DNA from: Novosphingobium fluoreni
GTDB lineage: Bacteria > Pseudomonadota > Alphaproteobacteria > Sphingomonadales > Sphingomonadaceae
Length of the DNA stretch: 64,000 nucleotides
Assembly (NCBI RefSeq): GCF_014196615.1
Contig: NZ_JACIDY010000002.1
Coordinates: 186,001-250,000, forward strand
Reading direction: 5' to 3'
The position numbers and the translations under genes are program-made. The notes below the pieces were generated by a model. The model did no database searches. It was not told the origin of the DNA and saw only the letters and a program-made list of their open reading frames with translations. The stretch's first letter is position 1. Each line of letters opens with the position of its first letter. This document shows positions 8,724 to 17,036 of this stretch, piece after piece.

Positions 8724-10052
8724 ATGCACACACGTAAACTCGCTCCCGTGGTCCTGCTCGCGCTGGCCATGGGGCTTTCCGGTTGCGGCATCTTCAAGGG
8801 CAAGGGCGGACCCAAGACACCCACCGTGGGTGAGCGGATTCCTATCCTTTCGCGCATCGAATCGGGTGCGAAGGTCGATCCGCAGCTATCCGGCGTGTCC
8901 GTCATCCTGCCGCCGGCGGAAGCGAACACGGAGTGGGCGCAGGCCGGTGGTCCGTCCAGCAAGGCTGCCGGGCACCTGGCGCTGGGCGCGTCGCCCGCTC
9001 GCATCTGGACGGCGCAGATCGCCGGTTCCAGCAACAAGCGCCGCCTCGCCGCTTCGCCCGTGATCGGCGATGGCCGCCTCTACGTGATGGACACCAGCGG
9101 CATCGTCACCGCCTTCAACGCCGATACCGGTGCCAAGGTATGGAGCAAGAGCTACGACGTCGGCGGTGACAGCAAGGCCGTGTTCGGCGGCGGCGTCAGC
9201 TACGATAGCGGAAACGTCTACATCACCACGGGCGTCGGCGAAGTCGCGGCGCTGGGTGCCGCGGATGGCGCGGAGAAGTGGCGCGTGAAGCCTGCGGGCC
9301 CGCTGCGCGGTTCGCCCACGGTCGGGTTCAACTCCGTCTACGTGATGACGCAGGATAACCAGATCGTCGCGCTCAACACCGCGGACGGCAAGCAGCAGTG
9401 GAACGAGTCCGCCTCCGTCGCGCAATCGGGCGTGTTCGGCGTGGCAGCGCCCGCTGCGGCTCAGGGCACGGTCGTTGCCGGTTACTCGTCTGGCGAACTG
9501 GTCGCCTATCGCTATGAGAACGGCCGCCAGCTTTGGTCCGACGCGCTGGCACGCACCTCGATCTCCACCGAAGTGGGCAGCCTGACCGACGTGGACGCCG
9601 ATCCAATCATCGATCGCGGCCGCGTCTATGCCCTGGGCCAGGGCGGCCGCATGGCGGCGTATGAACTGGTCACCGGCCAGCGCATCTGGGAACTGAACCT
9701 TGCGGGTATCTCCACGCCGGCGATCTCGGGAGACTGGGTCTTCACGCTGACCGACCATGCCCAGTTGCTTGCCATCGCGCGGGCTTCCGGCAAGGTGCGC
9801 TGGATGAACCAGCTGACGCGCTATCGCAACGAAAAGAAGCGTAAAGGCTCGGTGTTCTGGGTGGGGCCGGTGCTGGCGGGTAATCGCCTGTGGGTGGCCA
9901 ATACCGAAGGGCAACTGGCCTATGCCGACCCGTCCGAAGGCACCCTGACGCCTTATGCGGAGCTGAAGAACGCGATCTCGCTGGCGCCGGTCGTCGCAAA
10001 CCAGACGCTTTACCTGCTGGACGATAGCGGACGCATCAGCGCTTACCGCTGA
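8724..10052 (+). CDS. bamB: Outer membrane assembly lipoprotein BamB
   Basis: 442 residues. The lipobox is LSGC with Cys21, and the mature part is a PQQ-like beta-propeller with repeated blades: DGRLYVMDTSGIVTAFNADTG, GNVYITTGVGEVAALGAADG, NSVYVMTQDNQIVALNTADG and GRISAYR at the end. BamB is the propeller subunit of the BAM complex that folds outer membrane proteins. The ATG at 8724 gives a compact signal peptide (MHTRKLAPVVLLALA); an ATG at 8697, overlapping the upstream stop, would add nine residues. The usual third gene der does not follow; a strong terminator does. Confidence 0.88.
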   Translation: MHTRKLAPVVLLALAMGLSGCGIFKGKGGPKTPTVGERIPILSRIESGAKVDPQLSGVSVILPPAEANTEWAQAGGPSSKAAGHLALGASPARIWTAQIAGSSNKRRLAASPVIGDGRLYVMDTSGIVTAFNADTGAKVWSKSYDVGGDSKAVFGGGVSYDSGNVYITTGVGEVAALGAADGAEKWRVKPAGPLRGSPTVGFNSVYVMTQDNQIVALNTADGKQQWNESASVAQSGVFGVAAPAAAQGTVVAGYSSGELVAYRYENGRQLWSDALARTSISTEVGSLTDVDADPIIDRGRVYALGQGGRMAAYELVTGQRIWELNLAGISTPAISGDWVFTLTDHAQLLAIARASGKVRWMNQLTRYRNEKKRKGSVFWVGPVLAGNRLWVANTEGQLAYADPSEGTLTPYAELKNAISLAPVVANQTLYLLDDSGRISAYR

Positions 10053-10109
10053 GGCATAGCGGCACTTTCGGCACGCCATCGTTGGAATGTCGATACACCC
10101 GACGTGTTG

Positions 10110-10143
10110 AAGGGGCGGGCCTGCCGGTCTTTTCCCGCCCCTT
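10110..10143 (+). terminator. Rho-independent terminator after bamB
   Basis: A perfect 10-bp stem, AAGGGGCGGG with CCCGCCCCTT, around a 14-base loop, followed by AACCTTTT. It lies 58 bases after the bamB stop and separates bamB from the next gene. Confidence 0.8.
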
Positions 10144-10170
10144 AACCTTTTCCGGCCTATCGCAGGCGGC

Positions 10171-11511
10171 ATGACCCGCCCGGCAGCCCATCCTGAAAGT
10201 GACGTATCGGCCGCCGTCGGCATTGTCGGCGTGTTTGGCCTGTTCGGCTGGATCGCGATTTGCCGCAACTGGGCCAGCGTGGCCGATGCCCTCGCCATTC
10301 CCGGCCCTCGTGCGCCGCTATCCGGGCCTTATGCCGCCGTTGCCGCGTTGCTGTTCGCCGCGCTGCCGATGATCGTATGGTCGCTGGCAGTGGACAAGGT
10401 GCACCGCCGGCCCAGCACCGGCATCGATTGGTCTTTGCGGCGGCCCTTGCGCCAGACGCTGGGCGATTCCATCACAAAGCTGGCCGGCTACTGGGCGACC
10501 TGGGCGGGGATCGCCGCGTTCTATTGCCTGGGCCGGTGGTACTGGGACGGGCAGTTCCTGTTCGCGATGCACGTGATCGCCACCTTTGCCGTGCCGATGC
10601 TCATCCTTTCGGCGCCTTATGTCTTGTGGCTGGACCGCAAACTGGTGGAGCCGCGCGATGCCGCCTGGCATTTCGGCGCCTTCCTGACGGGGCAGGCGGG
10701 CTGGACTTCGCCCAAGATCGTGGCCCATTGGCGCGCCTGGGCGATCAAGGGCTTTTTCAGCGCCTTCATGATCTCGATCCTGCCGCCCGGCTTCGCGCAA
10801 GTGGTGAACGCAGACTTCGCCGCAATCGTGGCCGATCCGGTGCGGCTGGCGCAGATCCTGATCGAGACGCTGTTCTTGATCGACGTGCAGATCGGCACCG
10901 TGGGCTATCTGCTCACCTTCCGTCCACTCGACGCCCATATCCGTAGCGGCAATCCGTTGCTGGCCGGCTGGCTGGCGGCGCTGGTGTGCTATCCGCCGCT
11001 GGTGTGGGGGATCATGGGCCGCCCGGACGTGCTGGGCTATCAGGCGGCGACGGCGGACTGGTCGCAATGGCTGGCCGGAAGCGCGCCCTTGCTGTGGGGC
11101 TGGGCGGCGCTGCTGGTCTTCCTGACAGGCGTCTATGCCTGGGCCACGTTCGCCTTCGGCCTGCGGTTTTCCAACCTCACCTATCGCGGCGTGATCACCA
11201 ACGGGCCGTATCGGTTTACGCGGCACCCGGCCTACCTATCGAAGAACCTATTCTGGTGGTTTTCGACTTTGCCGTTCCTGGTCACCAACGGATCGCTGGT
11301 CGACGTGGCGCGCAATACCGCGATGCTCAGCGTGATCAGCGCAATCTACTTCTGGCGGGCCAAGACCGAGGAAGCGCATCTGCTGGGAGAAGACGTCAAG
11401 TACCGTGCCTACCATGCCTGGATGTCGCAGAATGGCGCGATCACCCGGCCCCTGACCGCGTGGACCACGCGGTGGCGCGGGCGTGGGATGGCGCTGCAAC
11501 CGGCGGAGTGA
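10171..11511 (+). CDS. Polytopic membrane protein with ICMT/PEMT-like methyltransferase C-terminus
   Basis: 446 residues with about nine or ten hydrophobic helices. Near residue 344 the sequence reads TNGPYRFTRHPAYLSKNLFW, followed by EEAHLLGEDVKYRAYHAW. This R-H-P-x-Y and E-E-x-x-L pattern is the S-adenosylmethionine-binding signature of isoprenylcysteine carboxyl methyltransferase and phospholipid methyltransferase-like integral membrane enzymes. The N-terminal 300 residues are extra helices beyond the usual short family. The acceptor could be a lipid or a small molecule; I cannot say. It starts after a terminator and ends convergent with gshA. Confidence 0.65.
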   Translation: MTRPAAHPESDVSAAVGIVGVFGLFGWIAICRNWASVADALAIPGPRAPLSGPYAAVAALLFAALPMIVWSLAVDKVHRRPSTGIDWSLRRPLRQTLGDSITKLAGYWATWAGIAAFYCLGRWYWDGQFLFAMHVIATFAVPMLILSAPYVLWLDRKLVEPRDAAWHFGAFLTGQAGWTSPKIVAHWRAWAIKGFFSAFMISILPPGFAQVVNADFAAIVADPVRLAQILIETLFLIDVQIGTVGYLLTFRPLDAHIRSGNPLLAGWLAALVCYPPLVWGIMGRPDVLGYQAATADWSQWLAGSAPLLWGWAALLVFLTGVYAWATFAFGLRFSNLTYRGVITNGPYRFTRHPAYLSKNLFWWFSTLPFLVTNGSLVDVARNTAMLSVISAIYFWRAKTEEAHLLGEDVKYRAYHAWMSQNGAITRPLTAWTTRWRGRGMALQPAE

Positions 11512-11547
11512 TCGTCGGCCCGGCTCATACCCGGGACGACACCGACG

Positions 11548-12933
11548 TCAGAACCGCTCTTCGTAGACTTGCGAGATGTCACCGCCCCATTCGCCGTGGA
11601 ACTTGTCCAGCAGGCGTTGCGCCGGAACTTTGCCGCTCTGCGCGATCTCGGCCAGGGGAGTGAGGAAGCCCGTCTCGTCCTGGCCCATCGCGTCGCGCTT
11701 GGCCCTGGAGGCCAGGCCGGAGCGGGCGATATCGACCACCTGGCTGGCAATGTCCTTGAGCGTGCCACCACTCGGAAGCGGCGCATCTAGGCCGAGGCGC
11801 GGCACTTCGGTGCGCAGGCGTTCGCGGCCGTCCATGTCCCAGTCCTTGACCAGGTTCCACGCTGCATCCAACGCGCCCTGATCATACAGCAGGCCGACCC
11901 AGAAGGCGGGCAAGGCACAGATCCGGCTCCACGGACCGCCATCGGCACCGCGCATTTCCAGGAACGACTTCAATCGCACTTCGGGGAAGGCGGTAGAGAG
12001 GTGATCGGTCCAGTCGCTCATGCGGGGCAGTTCACCCGGCAGGACCGAGAGCTTGCCAGCCATGAAATCACGGAAGGAGAGGCCCGAGGCGTCGATGTAC
12101 CGCCCATCGCGGAACACGAAGTACATCGGCACGTCGAGCATGTAATCGACATAGCGTTCGTACCCGAAGCCATCCTCGAATACGAAGGGCAGCATCCCGG
12201 TGCGGTGCGGATCGGTGTCCGACCAGATGTGGCTGCGGTAAGAAAGCATGCCGTTGGGCTGGCCTTCGGTGAAAGGCGAATTGGCGAACAGCGCCGTCGC
12301 CAAGGGTTGCAGCGCCAGCGAGGTGCGGAATTTCTGCACCATGTCCGCCTCGCTCGCATAGTCCAGGTTGACCTGGATGGTGCAAGTGCGCAGCATCATG
12401 TCCAGCCCCAGCGATCCCACGCGCGGCATGTGCCGCAGCATGATTTCGTACCGGCCCTTGGGCATGATCGGCAGTTCGGCGCGAGTCTTGTCGGGCCACA
12501 TGCCCAGGCCCAGGAAGCCCAGGCCCAGCTTGTCGCCCACGGCCTTCACTTGTTCCAAGTGGCGGCCGGTTTCGTTGCAGGTCTGGTGCAGGGTTTCCAG
12601 CGGCGCGCCGGACAGTTCCAGCTGGCCTGCCGGCTCCAGGCTGACATTGCCGTCCGCGCCCTTGAGGGCGATGACGTTGGTCGTGCCGTCGGGGCCGATT
12701 TCTTCGATAGACGTCCAGCCGAACTGGCGCAGCTCGTCCAGCAAGTCGCGGATGCCGCCCGGTTCGTAATAGGAGGGGGCACGGTGATCGGCGAGGCGAT
12801 AGACCTGCTTTTCGTGTTCCGTGCCGATCCGCCAATTTTCGCGCGGCTTTTCGCCGGCGGCCATCGGCTCTGCCAGTTGGCGGATGGATTCGATCACCGG
12901 ATCTTCGCGATCCGAAGATTCTCGCGTGCTCAT
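11548..12933 (-). CDS. gshA: Glutamate-cysteine ligase (plant/alphaproteobacterial type)
   Basis: 461 residues, the length expected for the GCS2-family enzyme that makes gamma-glutamylcysteine, the first step of glutathione synthesis. The start reads NWRIGTEHEKQVYR, the ATP/glutamate-site glutamate region. Conserved segments follow: GNVSLEPAGQLELSGAP, MLRTCTIQVNLDYASE, and FLEMRGADGGPW near the C-terminal half. It is cytoplasmic. It lies 24 bases downstream of rsmE on the same strand, the common alphaproteobacterial pairing, and converges on the membrane methyltransferase-like gene. Confidence 0.93.
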   Translation of the reverse strand: MSTRESSDREDPVIESIRQLAEPMAAGEKPRENWRIGTEHEKQVYRLADHRAPSYYEPGGIRDLLDELRQFGWTSIEEIGPDGTTNVIALKGADGNVSLEPAGQLELSGAPLETLHQTCNETGRHLEQVKAVGDKLGLGFLGLGMWPDKTRAELPIMPKGRYEIMLRHMPRVGSLGLDMMLRTCTIQVNLDYASEADMVQKFRTSLALQPLATALFANSPFTEGQPNGMLSYRSHIWSDTDPHRTGMLPFVFEDGFGYERYVDYMLDVPMYFVFRDGRYIDASGLSFRDFMAGKLSVLPGELPRMSDWTDHLSTAFPEVRLKSFLEMRGADGGPWSRICALPAFWVGLLYDQGALDAAWNLVKDWDMDGRERLRTEVPRLGLDAPLPSGGTLKDIASQVVDIARSGLASRAKRDAMGQDETGFLTPLAEIAQSGKVPAQRLLDKFHGEWGGDISQVYEERF

Positions 12934-12957
12934 CGGCGGGTGCTCATGGCGGAGCCG

Positions 12958-13734
12958 TTAGGGCACCGATGCGTGCCGCGCCAGCGAATTTTGCCAGTCG
13001 CCCGCAACCGCCATCCACAAGGCGCAACCGGCTATTGCCGCTGTCTCGCCACGCAGGATACGGGGGCCCAATCCGATCGGACGCGCCTGGGGCAGGTCGC
13101 GGATCGCGGCGCGCTCCGTATCGTCGAACCCGCCTTCTGGCCCGACCAGCAGCGCGGCGGGCCCGGTGCTGCCTTGAAACGCGGACGCCGCGGGTTCGCC
13201 ACCGTTTTCGTCCGCGAAGAACAGCGTCCGCTCGGCCGGCCAATCGCGCAGCAGAGCGTCGAGCTTCAAGGGTACGGCCAGGTCTGGCAGGGCGGTGCGG
13301 GCACATTGCTCTGCCGCTTCGGTGACGATCGTCAGGGCGCGATCCGGGTTGAGCTTGTCCGCCACGCAGCGACGGGTGATCACCGGCTGGATACGCCGCA
13401 CGCCCAGCTCGGTGGCCTTTTCCAGCACGAGATCGAAGCTCGGCTTCTTCAGCAGCGCGGGGCAAAGCCAGAAGTCAGGCACGGCCTCCAGCGGGCGCAG
13501 GTGCTGGCGGATAGTCAGCGAGACGCCGCGCTTGCCTATCTCCAGCACTTCGGCGGCCCATTCGCCGGTTCGGTTGTCGCACAGGATCACCACCTCGCCC
13601 GGACCTGCACGCATGACGCGGGACAGGTAATGCGCTTGCGACCCGTCCAGCGTTACCGTGGCTTCCAGCGCGAGCGGGTGATCGATAAAGAGGCGTGGAG
13701 CGCTCTTGGGCGGCCAGGCGGGAGTGGCGGGCAT
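12958..13734 (-). CDS. rsmE: 16S rRNA (uracil-1498-N3) methyltransferase
   Basis: 258 residues from the ATG at 13734. This is a SPOUT-class (trefoil knot) methyltransferase that methylates U1498 in the 30S decoding region. Visible are the N-terminal PUA-like part (SAPRLFIDH, GSQAHYLSRVMRAGPGE), KKPSFDLVLEKATELGV, the knot motif LLVGPEGGFDDTE and the closing LGPRILRGETAAIAG. An ATG at 13767 adds eleven residues of no family likeness. It precedes gshA on the same strand and diverges from ubiA. Confidence 0.93.
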   Translation of the reverse strand: MPATPAWPPKSAPRLFIDHPLALEATVTLDGSQAHYLSRVMRAGPGEVVILCDNRTGEWAAEVLEIGKRGVSLTIRQHLRPLEAVPDFWLCPALLKKPSFDLVLEKATELGVRRIQPVITRRCVADKLNPDRALTIVTEAAEQCARTALPDLAVPLKLDALLRDWPAERTLFFADENGGEPAASAFQGSTGPAALLVGPEGGFDDTERAAIRDLPQARPIGLGPRILRGETAAIAGCALWMAVAGDWQNSLARHASVP

Positions 13735-13892
13735 GGGCGTCTCTGGGTTGATTTCAGCGCGGTCCATGGCCCGATCATCCCCGTCTGTCGAGGATCATCC
13801 GATGGGTGCGAGGGGGCGGGGCAGCAGGCGCAAGCGCGCGTTTGACCGGCAGGCCACTGGCATCGTGCCCTGCATCTCGCTATCCGGGCCGC

Positions 13893-14792
13893 ATGGTCCA
13901 GATCGTTCCCGATACCGAGCATCGCGGCATCGTCTCCGCATTGCCGCCCAGGCTGCGTGACCTGGCGCTACTGGCGCGGTTCGATCGTCCGATCGGGTGG
14001 TGGCTGCTGTTCTGGCCGGGCGCCTGGGGTGTGCTGCTGGCGGGCGGCCAGGCGCGCTGGGGACTGATCCTGTGGCTGCTGCTGGGATCGATCGCGATGC
14101 GCGGCGCGGGCTGCGTCTATAACGACATCATCGACGCCGATATCGACCGCAAGGTCACCCGCACGGCATCACGTCCGGTGGCGAGCGGGCGCGTGGGCAA
14201 GCGGGCCGCGTGGATATGGCTTTTGGTGTTGTGCCTGATCGGCCTTGTCGTGCTACTGCAATTGCGTTGGCAGGCCCAGCTTGTGGCGCTGGGCAGCTTG
14301 CTGCCGGTAGCCGCTTACCCCTTCATGAAGCGAATCACCTGGTGGCCGCAGGCATGGCTGGGCCTGGTATTCTCCTGGGCGGCGCTGGTCGGCTGGGTGG
14401 AGGTGCGAGGCGATGAGCTGGCGACCTTGGCGCTGCTGTACGCCGGGTCGATCGCTTGGGTGATCGGCTACGATACGATCTACGCGCTGCAGGATCGGGA
14501 GGATGACGCGCTGGTGGGCGTGCGCTCATCCGCCTTGCGAATGGGCGCGCATGTGCGTGGCGGCGTGACGATGTTCTACGGGGTAGCGCTGGCGTGCTGG
14601 GCCATGGCGTTCTGGCTGTTGCGGCCGGACTGGCTGGCGCTGCTCGCGTTGCTGCCGATGGCGCTGCATCTGGGCTGGCAGGTTTTCACGCTGGACGCGG
14701 CGGACGGCAGCAATGCCCTGGATCGTTTTCGCGCCAATCGCTTTGCCGGGCTGCTGATGGCGCTGGCGTGCTGGGTCGTGGGGAACAGCTGA
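13893..14792 (+). CDS. ubiA: 4-hydroxybenzoate polyprenyltransferase
   Basis: 299 residues, an integral membrane prenyltransferase with about eight to nine helices. The first prenyl-diphosphate/Mg motif is GAGCVYNDIIDADIDRKVTR (N-D-x-x-D-x-x-x-D). The second is GYDTIYALQDREDD. UbiA attaches the polyprenyl tail to 4-hydroxybenzoate in ubiquinone synthesis. The ATG at 13893 gives a family-like N-terminus (LARFDRPIGWWLLFWPGAW); frames open upstream to 13806 but encode no likeness. It diverges from rsmE. Confidence 0.93.
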   Translation: MVQIVPDTEHRGIVSALPPRLRDLALLARFDRPIGWWLLFWPGAWGVLLAGGQARWGLILWLLLGSIAMRGAGCVYNDIIDADIDRKVTRTASRPVASGRVGKRAAWIWLLVLCLIGLVVLLQLRWQAQLVALGSLLPVAAYPFMKRITWWPQAWLGLVFSWAALVGWVEVRGDELATLALLYAGSIAWVIGYDTIYALQDREDDALVGVRSSALRMGAHVRGGVTMFYGVALACWAMAFWLLRPDWLALLALLPMALHLGWQVFTLDAADGSNALDRFRANRFAGLLMALACWVVGNS

Positions 14793-14907
14793 CGGGGTCA
14801 GCGGGCTTCGCCAATTCCCCTGCGGGCAGGACCTGTTTGACAACCTTTTGCGTTCTCAAGGCATGACCTCGCGCGTTGCGGTGTCAGGTAGAAGAGGATT
14901 GCCGTTC

Positions 14908-15516
14908 ATGTCGCTCAAAGCCATCGCCATCAATTGCACGCTCAAGTCCGGCACGTCGGAAACCTCCTCGACCGACGAGATGATCGAGGTTTTGGCGAAA
15001 GCCTTTGCGGACAAGGGCGTGGAGTTGACCGAAACCGTGCGTGTCGCCTCGCTCGATATCAAGCCGGGGGTCTCGTCGGACGAGGGCGAGGGGGACGCGT
15101 GGCCAGCCCTGCGCGCCAAGATCCTTGAGCATGACATTCTGATCTTTGGTGGCCCGATCTGGATGGGCCAGATCGGCAGCGTCGCCAAGCGCGTGCTGGA
15201 ACGCATGGACGCGTTCCTTTCGGAGACCGACGATCAAGGCCGCATGCCCAGCTACGGCAAAGTGGCGGTGGCTGCGATTGTCGGCAACGAAGATGGCGCG
15301 CATTTCTCGTCTGCGCAGTTGTTTCAATCACTGAACGATACGGGCTGGACGATACCCGCCGTGGCCGCTTCCTATTGGGTAGGAGAAGCAATGGGCTCTG
15401 TGGACTTCAAGGATCTGGACGAGACGCCCGAGAAGGTCCTGAAAACGGCAAAAATGGTTGCGGGCAATGCCGCACATTTGGCTGGATTGCTAAAGCAGTC
15501 ACCCTATCCCGGATGA
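14908..15516 (+). CDS. Flavodoxin-fold NAD(P)H-dependent oxidoreductase
   Basis: 202 residues. The N-terminus MSLKAIAINCTLKSGTSETSSTD is the phosphate loop of flavodoxin/FMN-reductase folds. ILIFGGPIWMGQIGSVAKRVLERMD is the flavin ring-binding loop, and VGNEDGAHFSSAQLF with TIPAVAASYWVG completes the fold. It should bind FMN and reduce a quinone, flavin or other small acceptor. The ATG at 14908 has GAAGAGG about ten bases upstream; an upstream in-frame codon at 14848 has none. It stands alone. It is a possible but unproven source of reduced flavin for the monooxygenase at 26598. Confidence 0.75.
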   Translation: MSLKAIAINCTLKSGTSETSSTDEMIEVLAKAFADKGVELTETVRVASLDIKPGVSSDEGEGDAWPALRAKILEHDILIFGGPIWMGQIGSVAKRVLERMDAFLSETDDQGRMPSYGKVAVAAIVGNEDGAHFSSAQLFQSLNDTGWTIPAVAASYWVGEAMGSVDFKDLDETPEKVLKTAKMVAGNAAHLAGLLKQSPYPG

Positions 15517-15535
15517 CGGGTTGGCCGTTAACGGG

Positions 15536-15643
15536 TTAGCCCAGCAGCGCCAGCGCGACGAGAAAAATTACAAGAGCCGTCGCGCTGGCTTTTACCAGTA
15601 AGCCGAACGGGCATGCGTTAATCCGGTGATCCACTCTCTCCAT
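15536..15643 (-). CDS. 35-residue single-span membrane peptide
   Basis: A short ATG-to-TAA frame on the minus strand: MERVDHRINACPFGLLVK, then a hydrophobic helix ASATALVIFLVALALLG to the end. The ribosome-binding site is very good (AAGAGGG five bases before ATG). A sigma-70-like promoter sits at the right distance upstream (15682-15710). These three signals together make a real small gene likely, although it is far below normal gene-finding limits. It is divergent from the EmrAB efflux operon and could be a pump accessory or a stress peptide; this is a guess from position only. Confidence 0.6.
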   Translation of the reverse strand: MERVDHRINACPFGLLVKASATALVIFLVALALLG

Positions 15644-15681
15644 AACATCCCTCTTCACAAGGTTGTCTTGTTTTAGGGCAT

Positions 15682-15710
15682 AGCATAATCGTTGGTTGCA
15701 GGCGCATCAA
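15682..15710 (-). promoter_or_regulatory. Sigma-70-like promoter for the 35-residue peptide gene
   Basis: Read on the minus strand: a -35 hexamer TTGATG, exactly 17 bases, then a -10 hexamer TATGCT, about 39 bases before the ATG at 15643. The surrounding stretch is clearly AT-richer than the window average. No equally good promoter was found in the plus direction for emrA. Confidence 0.5.
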
Positions 15711-15859
15711 GCAAACTTGCGGTAGATCAAGGGAACATCCTAAGGTAGTTACGCATTTTGCAAGCCTTTGTGGGACGATCTGCGTGGGGAATGTAATGAG
15801 TGTTGTTTCAGGATGCCGGGGCCTTGGCGCTCGGGCCGCCGATCGCTCTGCGCCACTCC

Positions 15860-17035
15860 ATGGCTGACGATACAAATTCGCCTGAGCAGGCCATCCCAGA
15901 CACATCCACGGACGTCGACGAAGCGACGGCGAGGCGTCGGTCTCTCAGCCCACGGACCAAATTGATCTTGCTGGTGGTGGTGGCCGTCCTACTGATCGGC
16001 GGTGCGGTGTGGTTCCTGAGGTATAAGACTTACGGACAGTATTTCCAGGAAACGAACGACGCCACGATCATGGCCGATGCCGTGGCGATCGCGCCGCGGG
16101 TGAACGGCTATGTTTCGCAAGTTCTGGTGGCTGAAAATCAGGACGTGAAGGAAGGCCAGGCGCTCGTCCGGATCGATGCGCGGGATTATCAGGCCCAGGC
16201 CGAGCAAGTGCGCGCCCAGATCGCCCAGGCCGAAGCCAGTGCGGATAGTGCCCGCGCCTCTATCTCGGAACAGCAGGCTGCCATCGCCCAGGCAGAGGCG
16301 CAACTGGCGTCGGCCCGGGCCAAGGCGGCCAATGATGCGCGGGAAGTGGCGCGTTACACGCCGCTCGCCGCCAGTGGCGCCGAAACCCGACAGCAACTGG
16401 CGCAACTGCGGCTGGCCGCGGAGCAATCGGCGCAGCAAGTGCGTGAACAGGTCGCCACAGTCGAACTGCAGCGCCGCCGCATCGCCGGTATCGACAGTCA
16501 GGTACGGCAGGCGCAGGCGCAAGTGCGCGGCGGCAAGGCCCAGCTGGCGGCCGCCGGGGTCAACCTGGGAGCCACGCTGATCAAGGCTCCGTCAGCCGGC
16601 CGTGTGGGCAACAAGACGGTCAACCCCGGGCAGTACGTGCAGGCCGGAACGCGGCTGATGTCGCTGGTGCCGCTGGACAAACTGTATGTCACCGCCAACT
16701 TCAAGGAGACGCAGCTGGCGCTGATGCGGCCCGGCCAGCCCGCAAAGATCGAGGTGGACGCGCTATCCGGCACCGAAATCGACGGTCGCGTGGTCAGCAT
16801 ATCGCCCGGCACCGGCGCGCAATTCTCTATCCTGCCGCCGCAGAACGCGACGGGCAACTTCACCAAGATCGTGCAGCGCGTGCCGGTGCGCATCGCCATC
16901 GAAGCCACGCCCTCGGCGCGCCGGCTGTTGGTGCCCGGCCTGTCGGTCACCGTCACCGTGGATACGCGCGGGGCCAAGGGCGATCTGGAGCGGATCGAGC
17001 AGCAGCAGGAACGGCTAGAGAAGCAGGGCGGCTGA
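15860..17035 (+). CDS. emrA: EmrA-type periplasmic adaptor of a tripartite efflux pump
   Basis: About 391 residues. A cytoplasmic N-terminus of about 33 residues is followed by one transmembrane helix (about 34-53). The HlyD-family lipoyl half follows (APRVNGYVSQVLVAENQDVKEGQALVRID), then a long Ala/Gln-rich coiled-coil hairpin, the second lipoyl half (IKAPSAGRVGNKTVNPGQYV) and a beta-barrel ending VPGLSVTVTVDT. It links the MFS pump encoded next to the outer membrane channel encoded after that. The ATG at 15860 is used; an upstream TTG at 15800 would add 20 residues. There is one base between its stop and emrB. Confidence 0.9.
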   Translation: MADDTNSPEQAIPDTSTDVDEATARRRSLSPRTKLILLVVVAVLLIGGAVWFLRYKTYGQYFQETNDATIMADAVAIAPRVNGYVSQVLVAENQDVKEGQALVRIDARDYQAQAEQVRAQIAQAEASADSARASISEQQAAIAQAEAQLASARAKAANDAREVARYTPLAASGAETRQQLAQLRLAAEQSAQQVREQVATVELQRRRIAGIDSQVRQAQAQVRGGKAQLAAAGVNLGATLIKAPSAGRVGNKTVNPGQYVQAGTRLMSLVPLDKLYVTANFKETQLALMRPGQPAKIEVDALSGTEIDGRVVSISPGTGAQFSILPPQNATGNFTKIVQRVPVRIAIEATPSARRLLVPGLSVTVTVDTRGAKGDLERIEQQQERLEKQGG

Positions 17036-17036
17036 G

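Noticed and set aside
15540..15860. A TetR/MarR-type regulator gene for the efflux operon
   Set aside because: No frame long enough or helix-turn-helix pattern is present; only the 35-residue membrane peptide fits.
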